Shown: positions 22,810-34,800 of the stretch, in pieces | Numbering within the stretch: position 1 is the first letter of the stretch | Layout: the number at the start of each line of letters is the position of its first letter | DNA from: Synaphobranchus kaupii | Taxonomy: Eukaryota; Chordata; Actinopteri; Anguilliformes; Synaphobranchidae | DNA length: 64,000 nt | NCBI GenBank assembly: GCA_029718625.1 | Contig: CM056379.1 | Coordinates: 50,799,579-50,863,578 of the forward strand | Reading direction: 5' to 3' | Notes under the pieces: generated by a model | Databases searched by the model: none | What the model was told of the DNA's origin: nothing | What the model saw: only the letters and a program-made list of their open reading frames with translations | Translations under genes and position numbers: made by a program

Positions 22810-22883
22810 GCATTGGCGAGAAAAATGAAAAGGATTTCCGCAGTGAGGAATTACGTCATTATGTGGAGGTCATGTACCATGAC
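22810..22883 (-). repeat. DIRS right inverted terminal repeat
   Basis: It contains AAAGGATTTCCGCAGTGAGG and GAGGTCATGTACCATGAC, the inverted partner of 12215-12310. Together they delimit a 10.7-kb interrupted element. Confidence 0.75.
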
Positions 22884-23335
22884 AGATTCTGGTATAAAAG
22901 TCTCGATGCATCTGGCCTCAGAAGGTCCATCCATATTGACAACCCTAATGGTTGAAACTAAACGAAATAGAACAGGTTTCCATACTCTCAGCTTATTAAA
23001 ACCCAGCTGATTTCACCTGTTATTCCATAACTGAACAAAACGATTTTAAACAGAGCTAAGAGTCTAATTAGAAATTAAAACAAATTTGCAGCAAATTACA
23101 CATTTAATTCACACTTCATTTTAATGCCATTCTCTGCATGTGCGCTTTAACTTCATGCAGGAGCAGGTCTGTTTCCCCTGCTGTAAATCACACTTTTCAC
23201 AGTCTTCCTGGGAAAGTGGACTTGATTTAAAGCATTAAGCTACCAGTAAAACAGGTTGGTCACATTTCCATAAGCAGGACATTATAAAACAACCTATGGG
23301 TATCCAACCTGACAGCTTTAGTGTAGTGTTGTAGT
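22884..23335. other. No gene seen
   Basis: AT-rich flank right of the DIRS element. No motif recognised. Confidence 0.4.
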
Positions 23336-23480
23336 CGAGACCACCTAAACCAAGACCGAGTCAAGACCAAGACCAGAGCGTATCAAGTCCGAGTCAAGAC
23401 CAAGACTTTGAGGTGACGAGACCGAGTCAAGACCAAGACTGAGGGGGGGCGAAACCAAGACCGAGACCAGACCAAATGTC
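23336..23480 (+). repeat. GAGTCAAGACCAAGAC-type repeat
   Basis: Variants of GACCGAGTCAAGACCAAGAC recur about six times over 145 bp, preceded by AGTGTTGTAGTCGAGACCAC. The pattern is common in fish genomes as a dispersed, internally repetitive sequence. Confidence 0.7.
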
Positions 23481-23589
23481 ATTTTTTTCCAATACTGTCA
23501 AATGTTCATTTTGTTAAATTATCTTATTACAATCTCTTGACTGTTAAAATTATATTGCAGACTACTAATAAAACCAATTACAATAAGAA

Positions 23590-23900
23590 TATCACACACT
23601 GATTGATGGATAGCGGATAGAGAGACACTACATACAGAGTGATAGGTGACATATAGAGAGTATATAGAGGACAGAGGTCAGGATAAACAGAAGTTAGACA
23701 GAGGGTAAATATGCTAGAGGGGATTGATAGAGGAAATACAGGAGAGAGAAAAAATATAGGATTCAGAGGGAAAAGGAAGCAGAGATACAGAGGGAGAGGA
23801 AGGGACAAATACAGGGAGAGGGAGGGAGAAAGAGATAGTGTTGATGGAGGGAGAAATAGAGGGAGGAGGGAGATAGAGGGAGGGAAAAATATAGAGACGG
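23590..23900 (+). repeat. Purine-rich (AGAGGGAGA) low-complexity tract
   Basis: About 300 bp are almost only A and G on the + strand (GATAGAGAG, GAGGGAGAA and similar). ORFs in both directions here are composition artefacts. Confidence 0.85.
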
Positions 23901-25800
23901 ACAGACGAATCATATTGCAATCACACTTAATAAAATATGTATATTGCAGGACCCCCTCCACAATCTCCCTACGGCTCTCAAATAATTGTCAAACTTCAGT
24001 TGCAGTCATTTAGCAGGTGCACTAAACCTGTATGTAGTGTAATTTAGCAGGTGCAGTCATTTAGCAGAGCAGTCAATGCAGTCTAGTTACAGGAGGTGGG
24101 TTTATTTGCTAGTAGGCATTGCACTGCTACAAAGGATCAGTAATTTGTGTTGGTTTTGTTAAATGCAGGTTGGCATCCTTAAAGTGCCTGCTTGTTTACC
24201 ATTTCAATTACAGAGCTATACTTGTACAGATATGACTGTGGCAGTCCCTATGTTGGTTAACTAACCTTTTGATACAATAAGAGAAAATACCATGTAGTTC
24301 AGTATGACAAAATAGTCTTTATAGATTGTGTAAAACTAAGAATTTAGCCCATTTTCAGATGGTGGTAAACTTCCTGTTTAAAAACATTTCTTCAAAAAGC
24401 AGCGAAGTTGAAGTCAGATTTTATAGATTATAACATTGAGGGTATGAGTACTGATTACATTTTAAAAGAGACCCAAAATCAAACACAATGAATTACCTAC
24501 AAAAGGTCAACATCAATAATCACCAGTGACGAGAATGAAAAATGAATTACTCTCAATTTAATGAAACTTCAGCCTATGCTGCATTTCGAAGCAATTTGTA
24601 TCTGTAACATTCAGATTTAACGTTAAATTTAACGTTTAAATTAAAAAAAATGCGGCCAGATTAAACGTTGTCTTTGGATATCGATTAGGTTAATGGTATA
24701 GTCATTAGCTAGTTACCTTTTACCTCAGGATCAGGTAACCTAACCTAACACAGATCACAGGGTTATTGAATTTGGCGAACATCCTTGACCGAAAACGTGA
24801 CATATAGATAAACAGTTTGGTGTAATCTGACCCAGTGCGCGAAATGCCACAAAATGCCGTTGAAAAGGCCTCAAAGACGCGTTTCCAACACAATTTAGCC
24901 ATCCATGGATGATTGTTGTTCACTGGGGATGAAAAAGAAAATGGAAAATTATAGAGGCCTAATTATGTATATTTATAAGAATCTGGTTCATATAGGTTAA
25001 TACTTACTGAACAATAACGTTCGTGCCTTCTCACACTGAGAGTGAACGTCCGACAAAGAGGGGCTGTGTTTCTCCTGCAGTAGCAGTTTCAGTTGAGCTA
25101 CAAAATATTATTACGATTGTAACACAATGACTCGTGAGACCCACATAATGGCACTGTTACTGTTCAGTGTTCAACTGCAGAGTGCAGACAGACTCTGGTG
25201 AGTGAGCTGGCTGTCGGTCTTTGTGATGTATGTGATGCGACTTGGGGTACAGGAAAAAATAAGTGGTTAGCCTAACGTTATTTACAGCCAGGCCTACGCT
25301 TTGTGGTAAATTAATATTTAAATCGTTAATGTGTGGTTTTATCTAACGAATTTCCGTCCACTAAACCTATAAATCAATGATATCAAATAGTAGCATATTT
25401 CTGTGGTGGCGGGTGCCAGTAATGAACTTCGGATGAAGCTTGAACTTCGAGAACTCCATGAGAACAGCCTCATGGAATTGATGTTTGACAATGCTTCATT
25501 GTATAATCAAACGAAATTCATTAAACAAACAGGCTAATTTGGTGTTTTCTAAGGTGAGATGGAAGCCATATTCTGGTAGCTTATTCTCAGCTGTTGCAGG
25601 TGCTTATAACTAAAATTTACCTCACTGGGACACGCCCTAAATGCACTTCCGCCATGCGTTTAGACCAAGCACTAAGATCGTCGAGATAGAGCCCATCCAG
25701 TGAAACAGTTTTTCTTAGAGATACTGCAGAGCCTTTTCTAAGGCCTTTTTTACCGCTTCAATTTGAACTAGAACTTGTGAGTAGGTGTGGTCATATGACG
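23901..25800. other. No gene supported
   Basis: A minus-strand 67-codon ORF at 24720-24923 and short open stretches near 25430-25500 have no recognised motif. Several stretches look like dispersed repeats. I looked here for the missing first exon of adprh (GDALGY- and WEF-type motifs) and did not find it. Confidence 0.4.
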
Positions 25801-25932
25801 ATGGTGCCACGTAGTCATATTATGAATATTCATACGGTCAAGGAGTGAAAGGGTGTGTCTTGGTGAACTGACTCAGGCCCACTGAACTCAGCCCCCTTCC
25901 TGCTCTCTCCTCACAACTAAACAAACAACAAA

Positions 25933-26151
25933 ATGGCGAGCGACAAGAGTGACAGCAGTACTGCAGGGAGTTTTGAGGTGGAGGTGTTTGAAAGGATTCC
26001 TGGTGGAAGACTCTTCCTCGCGAAGATGTTGCTCGGGCAATACAGCCGTATTCATTCGAGTCACTGGCAGCAGCAGCCGCCGCCCCGGCTATATTGGTTG
26101 AGCGACGTCTTCGCGATCGAGGAGAGGACCGGGGATGTAACCGAATGGTAG
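25933..26151 (+). CDS. Hypothetical 72-codon ORF, possible first exon
   Basis: The ATG has a good vertebrate context (ACAAAATGGCG). The ORF has normal coding composition with Ser/Asp-rich, then hydrophobic, then QQQPPPR segments and a CpG-rich stretch. It ends GAATGGTAG, so either the TAG is the stop or GT at 26148 is a splice donor. No family is recognised, and it does not resemble the N-terminus of adprh. Upstream DNA (25860-25930) is promoter-like only in being CT-rich. It could equally be part of a dispersed element. Confidence 0.3.
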   Translation: MASDKSDSSTAGSFEVEVFERIPGGRLFLAKMLLGQYSRIHSSHWQQQPPPRLYWLSDVFAIEERTGDVTEW

Positions 26152-27029
26152 AGCTAACGTTACCTAGTGTAAGGAAAAAAGAAACGTCTCTCGAACGTAA
26201 TGAAAAGATACAAAGTTTATTTCCGATACCGACAGTGACTAAGCGCACGAATGACACTTAGGATTCAGCAGAGTCAGACTGAACCACGAATGTTTCAAAT
26301 GACTGCTTCTTATCTGGTTTCCCAACTTTGATCCGGAGTGTTGAATACACATACTAGGAAGGATGTAGACAGTTTTGTGTTTTGTGACACCTATCAATTA
26401 GGCCGTAGTGTATTGGCCGTCTTGCTGTGATTGAATTAGCACGTCTGTTGATTTGAGTAGTTCCTGATTTCCCACTCACGTTCCCTATGCTACCCTTGCA
26501 CCAACAGTATTTGTAATAATGATAAGATCAAGGGAATGTGTGGCTAGCAGACATATTGGCCTCAGAGACAGACTTCTTACACTAGCTAAGTTAGCTTGTT
26601 TGTCTGCCTAAAGTAACATTACTATTAAATACATTCAAATACACCGCAAAACCCAGTCACACAGTAACGGTAGTAATTGAACATGGCTGGTTGTAGCGCC
26701 CAGCTCCACTTGGTCCGGAGAGAATTGTTCATTTATTGAATGAATCATTTATTAGCTAACATTATTCATAAATGATAGTGATAACTAGCTAGCTAGCTAA
26801 ATTACCAGTTCTCTGAACCCAACCCAACGCAACGGGGCTAAACTCACACACAATAGACTGCTTTGCATTACCTAATTTATCGATACATTCCGTCTCTCGG
26901 CAGATTATGAAAGCTAACAGAGCCGGTGGCGTTACACCGAGGAACGATACATCTCTGACTCCTTGGCATAATGCAGGCAAGTTAGCTAAAGATACCAAAG
27001 TAAGACGTTGTAGATGAATAACTCTCTAT
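26152..27029. other. No gene seen
   Basis: AT-rich DNA with a short GCTAGCTAGCTA run near 26786. The minus-strand 69-codon ORF at 26789-26998 has no recognised motif. Confidence 0.4.
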
Positions 27030-27918
27030 GGCTACGTTCACACTGCAGGTAAAAAGTGGCCCAGATCCGATTTTTTCCTCAAAAGTGACACAGATCAGAT
27101 TTTTTTATGGAAGTGTGAACAGCGAAAATCACATTGAATCTGAAATTTCCCATTCTCATTTGGGCCACTTTTAAATGTGGTATTAGATGCCGATACATAA
27201 CCGATTGTGTCAAAGCGACCGCAGTCTGTCAGATCGGAATTAATGTGACTTTTTACGTCATGTTTGATGTAGCTAGCAGGGTTTTCTCATGTAGATGCTT
27301 ACCGAATGTTATGGTTGTCGGTTCAATAATGTGTCAATAGTTTAATCTAAGGGTGCGCAGTGATGTTAGGCAATACGTTACACATGAAGTTGAACAGATC
27401 TAGCCAAACGGCTGAGCGCTCCATTTTCTTAACTCGCCCGTCCTCATAATCACTCGCCCAGGCGAGTGGGTGAGGTTAATTTCATGCCTTGCTTGAGTTT
27501 CACTGAAACCGCCCATGTCACGGTCCCCCCGTTCCTGGCTCCGATCTCGCATTCACGAGTCCATCTGCACAGAAGTAGCAGCCATGGCAGCACAAAAAGC
27601 TAGTAAAAACCTTGGCTTTTTCCCCGTCTCCTCACCCTTATCATTAGCTCTACTGCACATCAACTTTAAAATTAATGCAGAAGCTGTGACTTTGATGACT
27701 TCCTTTTTGTTGTTGTTTATTTCTGCAGGCTGTGTAACAGGTGCTATGTCTTTTGTTTTTGTTCATTTGCACGGGTCATTTGAGGAGAGCAATCGGTTCA
27801 CACTGGAATCAGATATGGGCCACATTTTAAAAAAATTATGTGAACAGCCAAACAAAAGAAATTGGATCTGAGCAATAAATCGGAATTGAGCACTAAGGCC
27901 TGCAGCGTGAACGTAGCC
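27030..27918. mobile_element. MITE-like element with GGCTACGTTCACACTGCAGG ends
   Basis: The left end GGCTACGTTCACACTGCAGG is the inverse of the right end (CCTGCAGCGTGAACGTAGCC, with one change). Inside each end are related blocks (GGCCCAGATCCGATTTTT at left; GGATCTGAGCAATAAATCGG inverted at right). The interior carries an ORF (27515-27871) with no recognised motif, probably by chance. No convincing target duplication is visible, so the superfamily is left open. Confidence 0.65.
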
Positions 27919-28777
27919 TTAGTAGCTCGATATAAGTCGTAATATTAGCGTTAGCAGTAATACAAAGCAATTCGCATTTGAACTTGAACTAGCTAGTTAG
28001 CAGTACAAGGGTCTCAGTCTCAAAGAGGAAAAAAAACCCGTTGGTCTCTGCTTTTATACCACGTGCCCAGCCGAGACCACCCCTAGGACCACCTCAACTC
28101 CACCCATTTTTATGTTAAGGATCTCGTGACGTCACAAATCCCCAGAAACCAGCGTATTGGTAAGCCTACACAAAAACTCATATAAAACTATTTTGACTAA
28201 ACATGAGATTTTCGGACATAGACAGTGTATGATTATAATCTAACCCAAAACATCGGTTTTCAACGGGAAAAGTCGGTTTTTGACTGCAGTATCACTTTAA
28301 TCCGCCAGCTTGTTCAGTGTAACAGTAATCTAAAATAACAGGATTTATATATATTTTCCCCATTCATTAAATGGCTTTTCACTGGCACCATTGCTGCCAG
28401 TCTTTTCACCGTTTTCTTCCGTTTTCCAATCCTAACATGCAAAATCTCTCATTTAAATATGGCTGTTTGCGGCTGGAGTACTTTGCATAATCAATCACCT
28501 GCAAAGTGTGAAATGTTAACGCATGCAAATACTTTGGCAGCGCCCGCAAAATAACACCCCTTATTTGGGATCTTAGTAAATCAAAGTGTTTATGAATAAC
28601 AGTAGTAAATTTTGTTTTTTTACTGCTTGTGATTAAGGCTATATCATGAGCCCATTACTGCTCTGAGAAGTTGTGTTTTTGCTGAGAGCTAGGAGCCCCT
28701 GTCAATGCATTTCAGTCACATAAATAATTTATGCTCTACTAATATTGTAGTGATGATAACAGCATCCATATTCTCAG
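27919..28777. other. No coding DNA seen upstream of the adprh exon
   Basis: It contains a GTGACGTCAC palindrome (28127-28136) in a stretch typical of dispersed fish repeats. Near 28435-28580 there is AT-rich DNA with TGCAAAT words. No exon-like segment with splice signals was recognised. Confidence 0.4.
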
Positions 28778-28886
28778 GAGCTCCAAGAGCTTGGTGGGGT
28801 TGAGAATATTGCTGTAGAACTTCCTGATTGGCCGGTTAGTGATGACACTGTTTTACACCTAGCAACTGCAGAAGCTCTTGCAACTG
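28778..28886 (+). CDS. adprh: adprh coding exon (first visible)
   Basis: The acceptor TTCTCAG precedes GAG and the donor is GTAAGT. The exon enters in phase 0 and leaves in phase 1. It encodes [18 protein letters not shown] and then [22 protein letters not shown] supplies three of the residues that bind the catalytic metal pair. Confidence 0.9.
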
Positions 28887-31800
28887 GTAAGTCAAAAGCA
28901 GAGATTTATATTGTTATACATTAACCTGCATTCAAAGTTCAGCTCTGTGATCCTGGACAGCCACAGATTATTGCACCATTTGTCAGACTGAAGAATATGG
29001 AAGATTTTCAGTGACTTAAATTAAATGCAATCGCTTTAGTGACACATTGTGAAATGTAATACATATGTACACTGCCCGGCCAAAAAAAAGTGGTTTGACT
29101 CTCCTGTCGTCAATCCAAGATCTCAGCCAAAAACTTATGCTACTCTGGATGGAAATAAATGTTGTGACATTGCATAAGGTTGTCGAAACAATGCCACAAC
29201 AAATGCGCGCCGTAATCTAAGCTAAAGGCGGTCCAACGAAATATTAGAGTGTGCGACTTTTTTTTTGGCCGGGCAGTGTATGTAATACATATGTATGTAA
29301 TACATATCTGATGTTTGATTTGTAGAAAAGTAGCTCTCCTCCTGATTAAAATGAGCTCTCAACCAACTTTCTACCTGTAGTGAGAGCAGAGATATACCCC
29401 CAAACTACTGCGCATGTACCAGGTACCTGCTTTACTGTGAACTACAATGGCCAAGAGCGCTTACAGTTTATGGGCGGTGTCAGACAATGCCGGCCACATT
29501 GAATTACGTTACGACCGGAGCGGAGGCAGGGTTGCCAGATCTTGCAGCCAAATGGCGACTCAAAACTAGCCAAAAATATAATTTTAACCGAAACCAACGT
29601 AATTTAAATAGAAATCAACGTATATTTTTTACCTTTTAAAAGTGTGTGCATTGTGACTTTTCATTTCCCCCTGTGACTGCACTTGGAAAGTAGTCCAATT
29701 TGGCTGTAAAACCGCAGACATGGCAACACTGAGTGGAGGGTCTGGGCATTTTACTGCTCGTCCTGTACATACCAGAGGCAAGTTAGCCACTAATGTAACA
29801 GTTCGACTGAAAAAAATACCACCACCAGCCATTAGCTGGAGTCTCCAGAAAAATGGGGGAAATACGGCCATTAATTTAGGAAAACACAGCCCTTAATTTA
29901 TCTACTTTTGGTATTGTGAATCATATGAGCTAGCCTAAGCAGAAGTCTGCAACACTTATTCATTTCTCATCCATGTCCTCTATCCTTAACCTTTAACGTT
30001 TAACCTAGGTAAACGAGTGGTGTAACGTTAGCCTACATGTGGCAATTCCAACTGAAATGCAGTTTCATGCTGATGCAGTCCTAATTGGCAGCGCAGGTTA
30101 GCCTATTCGGGCTCAAAACAGAAGTCTTCCACCTACGACAAAAAAACGTTTGATTATGGTCAGCTCGCTGTTAATATACTTTTCATGGATCTTAATGTAG
30201 TTGGCATGGTTCCTTACCGGATATGTCCACTCTGTAACCGACAGCACTCGAGTCCTGTTTGGTTTAGTTTGCCAGAACATCTTTAGGAAACAACGTATCA
30301 ATGCGATTTTCTGACATTATAATAAAATAGCAATGATAGCTAGCTTGATCTACGATGTGTCCCTACTCAGAACAGTGACAGACGCAGCACTGTTTCCTCC
30401 CTTGCTGGCTCCGCCTAAGTGCCTATGTAATTTACACACCAACTTGACGCCACTGTAGTCTTTCAAAAACAAGGAAGTGGTTGAGGTGTATGTCATTTTG
30501 ATGTATATCTATAACAAATTTGTAACTTTAGCTGTCATTATTTCCGTTCACATATTGTTTTGGCCAGAGACAAGGAGCGACTTACTTAGTTGTGCCTTGA
30601 TCTGTTAAATAAGGTTAATGTTGTTTTTCAGTGGAATTACCCTTTAAGACTAAACCAACAACATGCCTCATTCATACCTGCGATCTTACTGTGAAAAGTT
30701 TGAAGTGAACTAACTAAAGAAAAGCAATTTAAAATAACTAACTTTTTTTTAAAAGCTGTTGTTACCTACCAGCAACAACAGTGGGCGGCAGTGTAGTATA
30801 ATGGTTAAGGAACTGGCCTTGTAACTGAAAGGTTGCAGGTTCGATTCCCAGGTAGGACACTGCCGTTGTACCCTTTATTAGGGGAGCAAGGTACTTAAAG
30901 GATAAGTTCGCTATTTTGGACCTTGGACCCTATTTGCGGTCTGTCTTCCATGAACCTGACACATTGAGTCCATATTTTCGGTGATCGGTCCAGTATTGAG
31001 CTAGCTACAGATTTCCTGTAGGCTCTCACTGGGCTACAATAGAAGTCAACGGGGCAATTAGAAATGTTATGGAAAAACAACGATAAATGTGCTTTCATGT
31101 ACAATAAATGAGACAGGAAGCTCAGGGTGTATTGTTACCGGTCTCAGTATGCTCTCCTGTGAAATGTATCTCAATCCGAACATTTTTACGTGCTTGGCAT
31201 GGCTTGGAAGTAAGCATTTCTCTGTTGCTTGTTTTCGCTGCTCCCGCGGAGTACTATGTGTCGGGGGTGGGGGAGCGGGAAGGTGTGCCGGCCGTTTACG
31301 AAACTATCTATGTGAGCAGTCTGCGTTTGTTTACCTGCAGCAACGTAGGCTACAATTTCCACAAAAAAACTTGGATGATGGATGACTATAATGATTACGA
31401 AGACGAAGAATTCGATTTTGACTTTGACGTTACTGGCTACAGATTTGAGCCAGAATACACGGACATGGAACTACAAGGAGGTCAGGATTTGTGATCAACT
31501 GCTTTTCAAGCGGCCTCTCTACAACGTAGCTAGACTGCGGAAGTTTACAGTGCGAGGTAGTGCGGTCGGAGAAATAGTTCTGTTTCAAATGGAACTGTTG
31601 TTTCAACGTTCGGTTTGCGTTTGCGATAGCCTACATTTCACAGGAGAGCATACTGAGACCGTAAGAATACACACTGAGCTATAAAAGCACATTTATCGTT
31701 GTTTTTCCATAACATTTCTAATTGCCCCGTTGACTTCTATTGTAGCCCAGTGAGAGCCTACAGGAAATCTGTAGCTAGCTCAATACTGGACCGATCAGCG

Positions 31801-34800
31801 AAAATATGGACTGAATGTGTCAGGTTCATGGAAGACGGACCGCAAATAGGGTCCAAGGTCCAAAATAGCAAACTTATCCTTTAACTTGAATCGCTTCAGT
31901 ATATATCCAGCTGTATAAATGGATACGTAAAAAAAAAAAAATGCTAAAAAGTTGTGTAAGTCGCTCTGGATAAGAGCGTCTGCTAAATGCCTATAATGTA
32001 ATGTAATGTAACAGCCATCACCGCCCACCACGGACATCCACGTGTCGGACGACAAGCTATTTCCCGCATTCCCCGACACCGCTCCTAAAAGCCTGAAAGA
32101 GAGCCCCCCACGAATCAAATGACTGATCCGTTCACCATCAGCAATCCTCCCACCAAACCCTGGCCAGACCTGACCCAGAAGCAAGGCCAACCAGCACAAC
32201 CAACCAGCCTCCCTATCAAGCCTGCGTTCCCGCTCAGGCCCCGCCTCCCATCGTGGCTGACCGGCTCCACAAATACCACAGCAAGCTGGACCGTGGCTAA
32301 ACTACAACAAACCCTGCACTCAAGGAAGCCTCAGCCACCCAGTCTTCGCCATCCTCCCTGAACCCTTCCCTCCTCTCTCTCCCCTGCCACATGGTTTCTG
32401 GTGGCATCGCAACCACCACGCCCACACCACCACCCCCTCCCCCCAGCATCGTCTATCCAGGCTATCCCCACTGTCCTCCCTGAACCCTTCTTGTCTCTCC
32501 ACAGCCCAGCGAATCTGGTGAGGTCTCAACCACCACGCCCTGAGCACCCCCTCTCTCCTCCCAGCATTGGCCACCCAGGCCCCGCTGTCCTCCCCAAACC
32601 TTTCCCTCCTCTCCCCTGCCACGTGGTTTCTGGTAGCATCGCAACTACCACGTCTCACACCTGGTTGAAGAGATCCAACAGGGGCTCACAATCGGCCCCT
32701 TCCCAGAATATTGCAGAAAACCCAGAAAAGAATCATCATTGACCTCTTCTCCCCCCTACGAGTCCATAGTCCCCAGCATCAACAGCCTCATCCCCAGCTC
32801 CTCCTTCCAGTTCCAGTACTCCGCCATCCACTATGCCATCTCCGTGATCAAGCTGGCAGGCAGAGGTGCCTGGCTCACCAAGGCCGACATCACATCCACC
32901 TCCAAGGTCCTCCTCCTCCACCCAGACACCTGTCACCTCTTCGGTGTCTGCTGGCCAGTACCACATTCCAGTCTGACTCACCTTCGGCTGAGAGCAGCCC
33001 CAAGATTTTTAAATGCCTCACCGAAGCCCTCTGCTGGGTCCTACTACCCCCCCCCCCAACACTGGGTTTATCCATTGTGGTTTCCACCTTCAGCCAGCCA
33101 GGGGTCCCCCTCTCAGAGGAAAAGACATCAGGACCTCTCACCCAGCTCGAGTTCCTGGGCATAGAGCTTGACTCCATCTCCTTCAAACATCCTTTCCTGT
33201 CAGCAACTGAATTGCATCACCCTGATCCTGGAAAACTACCTGGAAAACCCCCACTGTACCAAACAACAACTCCTCTCTCTACTTGACCATCCAGATTATT
33301 CCCCAAGGCTGCTCCTTCACCTCCTTTCCCTCACAAGCCCTGTCCCCTCACTCCACCACACCTTCATCTTTGACCAGCCCCGTCTCTCTGACATGCGCTT
33401 CTGGCACCTCCTCCTCCAGCATTGGAACAGCATCACCTTTTCTACAACATCCAACTCTTCTGACACAGCCCCCTCCCCAGGGCACGGAGGCTACTACAAC
33501 AGCAGGTGGTTCTCCTTCCCATGGTCCCAGAGCTGTCCTCCCTCTCCCCCGCACCATCCCCTGCCTTCTTCGAATTATACCCCATCGTCGCATCAGCCAC
33601 CCTCTGGGCCACAGCAATTCAATAGAATTCTTTCTAGATTCTCTCTCTCGTCTCATTTTCCATAGATTCAGACGACCGGCCCCAGACTCCGAATCAACGC
33701 AGTCCCTTCATTTTCAACCCTAACGTTCCATAAACCACCCACTGCAGTACCTGGTCCCCTAATCCTAGCAATCCGTCCTCTCATCATCCTACTGAACCAC
33801 CTGGAAGTGCTTCCAAATTTCCACTTCCACCACCTGCCTTTCCCTACTCTCAACCTCTCATCTCCATCACCTACTCCAGCACAACCTCATCCCTACGTAC
33901 CTCCACCATCCGAGCGTACCTGGCCAGGCATCAACTACTTCACTAAACTCCTCACCGGGTTCCCATAGCTGGCTATCAACCACCCCCAAGCATCCCTCCT
34001 ACCGAAAGGTCCCCAACGCTCAGAGACACATCTTCCTCTAAGCGCCAGTCAGTCACCATTGAGATCCTATACATCCGTATCACAACCCTATGCCCAGGCT
34101 ACTACTCTCACCTCCCCATCCTCAGCCTTCGACCCCACTCGCCACCTAACTATCTCTGACATCACCATCCTGACCTTGACTATCAAAACACAGCAACCGA
34201 CTAATTCGGCATCCGGCCACTCCTTCTGCATCGGTGCTGTATCCACCGAATCACGACTCAGCATCCCAGACCACACCATCCAACTCCTAGGCCGTTAGCC
34301 ATCCCAGGCCTACCACTCCTACAGCCGACCGAATACCTCAAGTCTCAGGAACGCCCACAGCATCATGGCCACTCCTCCCCTTCAACGGCCCTAAACAGCT
34401 TCCTCAGCAATGATCAATCACACAGATGGCGACCAGCTAAGTTCCCAACAGCAAGTTCACCCCCTGTTCAACTCCAACTCCATCATGCCATCGAATGGGG
34501 TCGTTCGGAGTTCCTTCGACCCCATTCACGGCTGGCCATCCCTGAGACTCCGAGCCAAAACCCACTTAGTCGCCCTGTTCTTCTCCTCTACGCTGGCATC
34601 CACTCACATTCCCCTTTTCACCACTAACTTCATAAACATATTTTAAATTTGTTCCATCCGTTCGTCCTTCAGTAGTAAATTTTATTATTTTGTTATTACT
34701 GGTAACACCGGTTCTACCTCCTTCAACTCGGGAAACTCCATAGTGTAGCAAAGATTGTACAGTATAATAAGTGCTAAGATTGAAACGAGCCAAGCGTTTG

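Larger units (their letters stand above)
12215..22883 (-). mobile_element. DIRS-type tyrosine-recombinase retroelement, heavily interrupted
   Basis: The outer ends are inverted copies. The left end, 12215-12310 (GTCATGGTACATGACCTCC, TTACGTAATTCCTCC-like, TGCGGAAATCC), matches the reverse complement of 22810-22883. On the minus strand, from right to left, lie a Gag-like zinc region (about 22164-21850), an RNase-H-like piece (16130-16019 and adjoining DNA) and the C-terminal part of a tyrosine recombinase (12820-12504). Order and inverted ends fit DIRS elements, which integrate with a tyrosine recombinase instead of a DDE integrase and leave no target duplication. Most of the reverse transcriptase is missing. 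Inserts: palindrome 12901-15508, LINE 16145-16813, TTAA element 17880-19379, Tc1-like element 19967-20880. Confidence 0.75.
30783..32012 (+). mobile_element. tRNA-derived SINE, split by a TTAA element
   Basis: The head 30783-30898 has an A box (TAGTATAATGG) and B box (GGTTCGATTCC) and ends GGTACTTAA. The body resumes at 31881 (TTAACTTGAATCGCTTCAG). It finishes with AAGTCGCTCTGGATAAGAGC, GTCTGCTAAATG and (TGTAA)n. This is a widespread teleost SINE. Without the insert it is about 245 bp. It lies in the first visible adprh intron, same strand as the gene. Confidence 0.88.

Noticed and set aside
23578..24013. ORFs of 127, 100 and 68 codons
   Set aside because: They arise from the purine-rich low-complexity tract and have no motifs.
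25215..25260. CDATWGTGKNKW as a diverged GDALGY-NGKW exon
   Set aside because: Surrounding residues do not match and no donor with the required phase follows, so it is a chance resemblance.
25933..26151. Missing first exon of adprh
   Set aside because: It lacks the GDALGY and WEF motifs expected at the ADPRH N-terminus.
32320..33656. Minus-strand Gly/Arg-rich ORFs
   Set aside because: They are opposite a plus-strand retroelement with recognisable reverse transcriptase pieces. Composition explains them.
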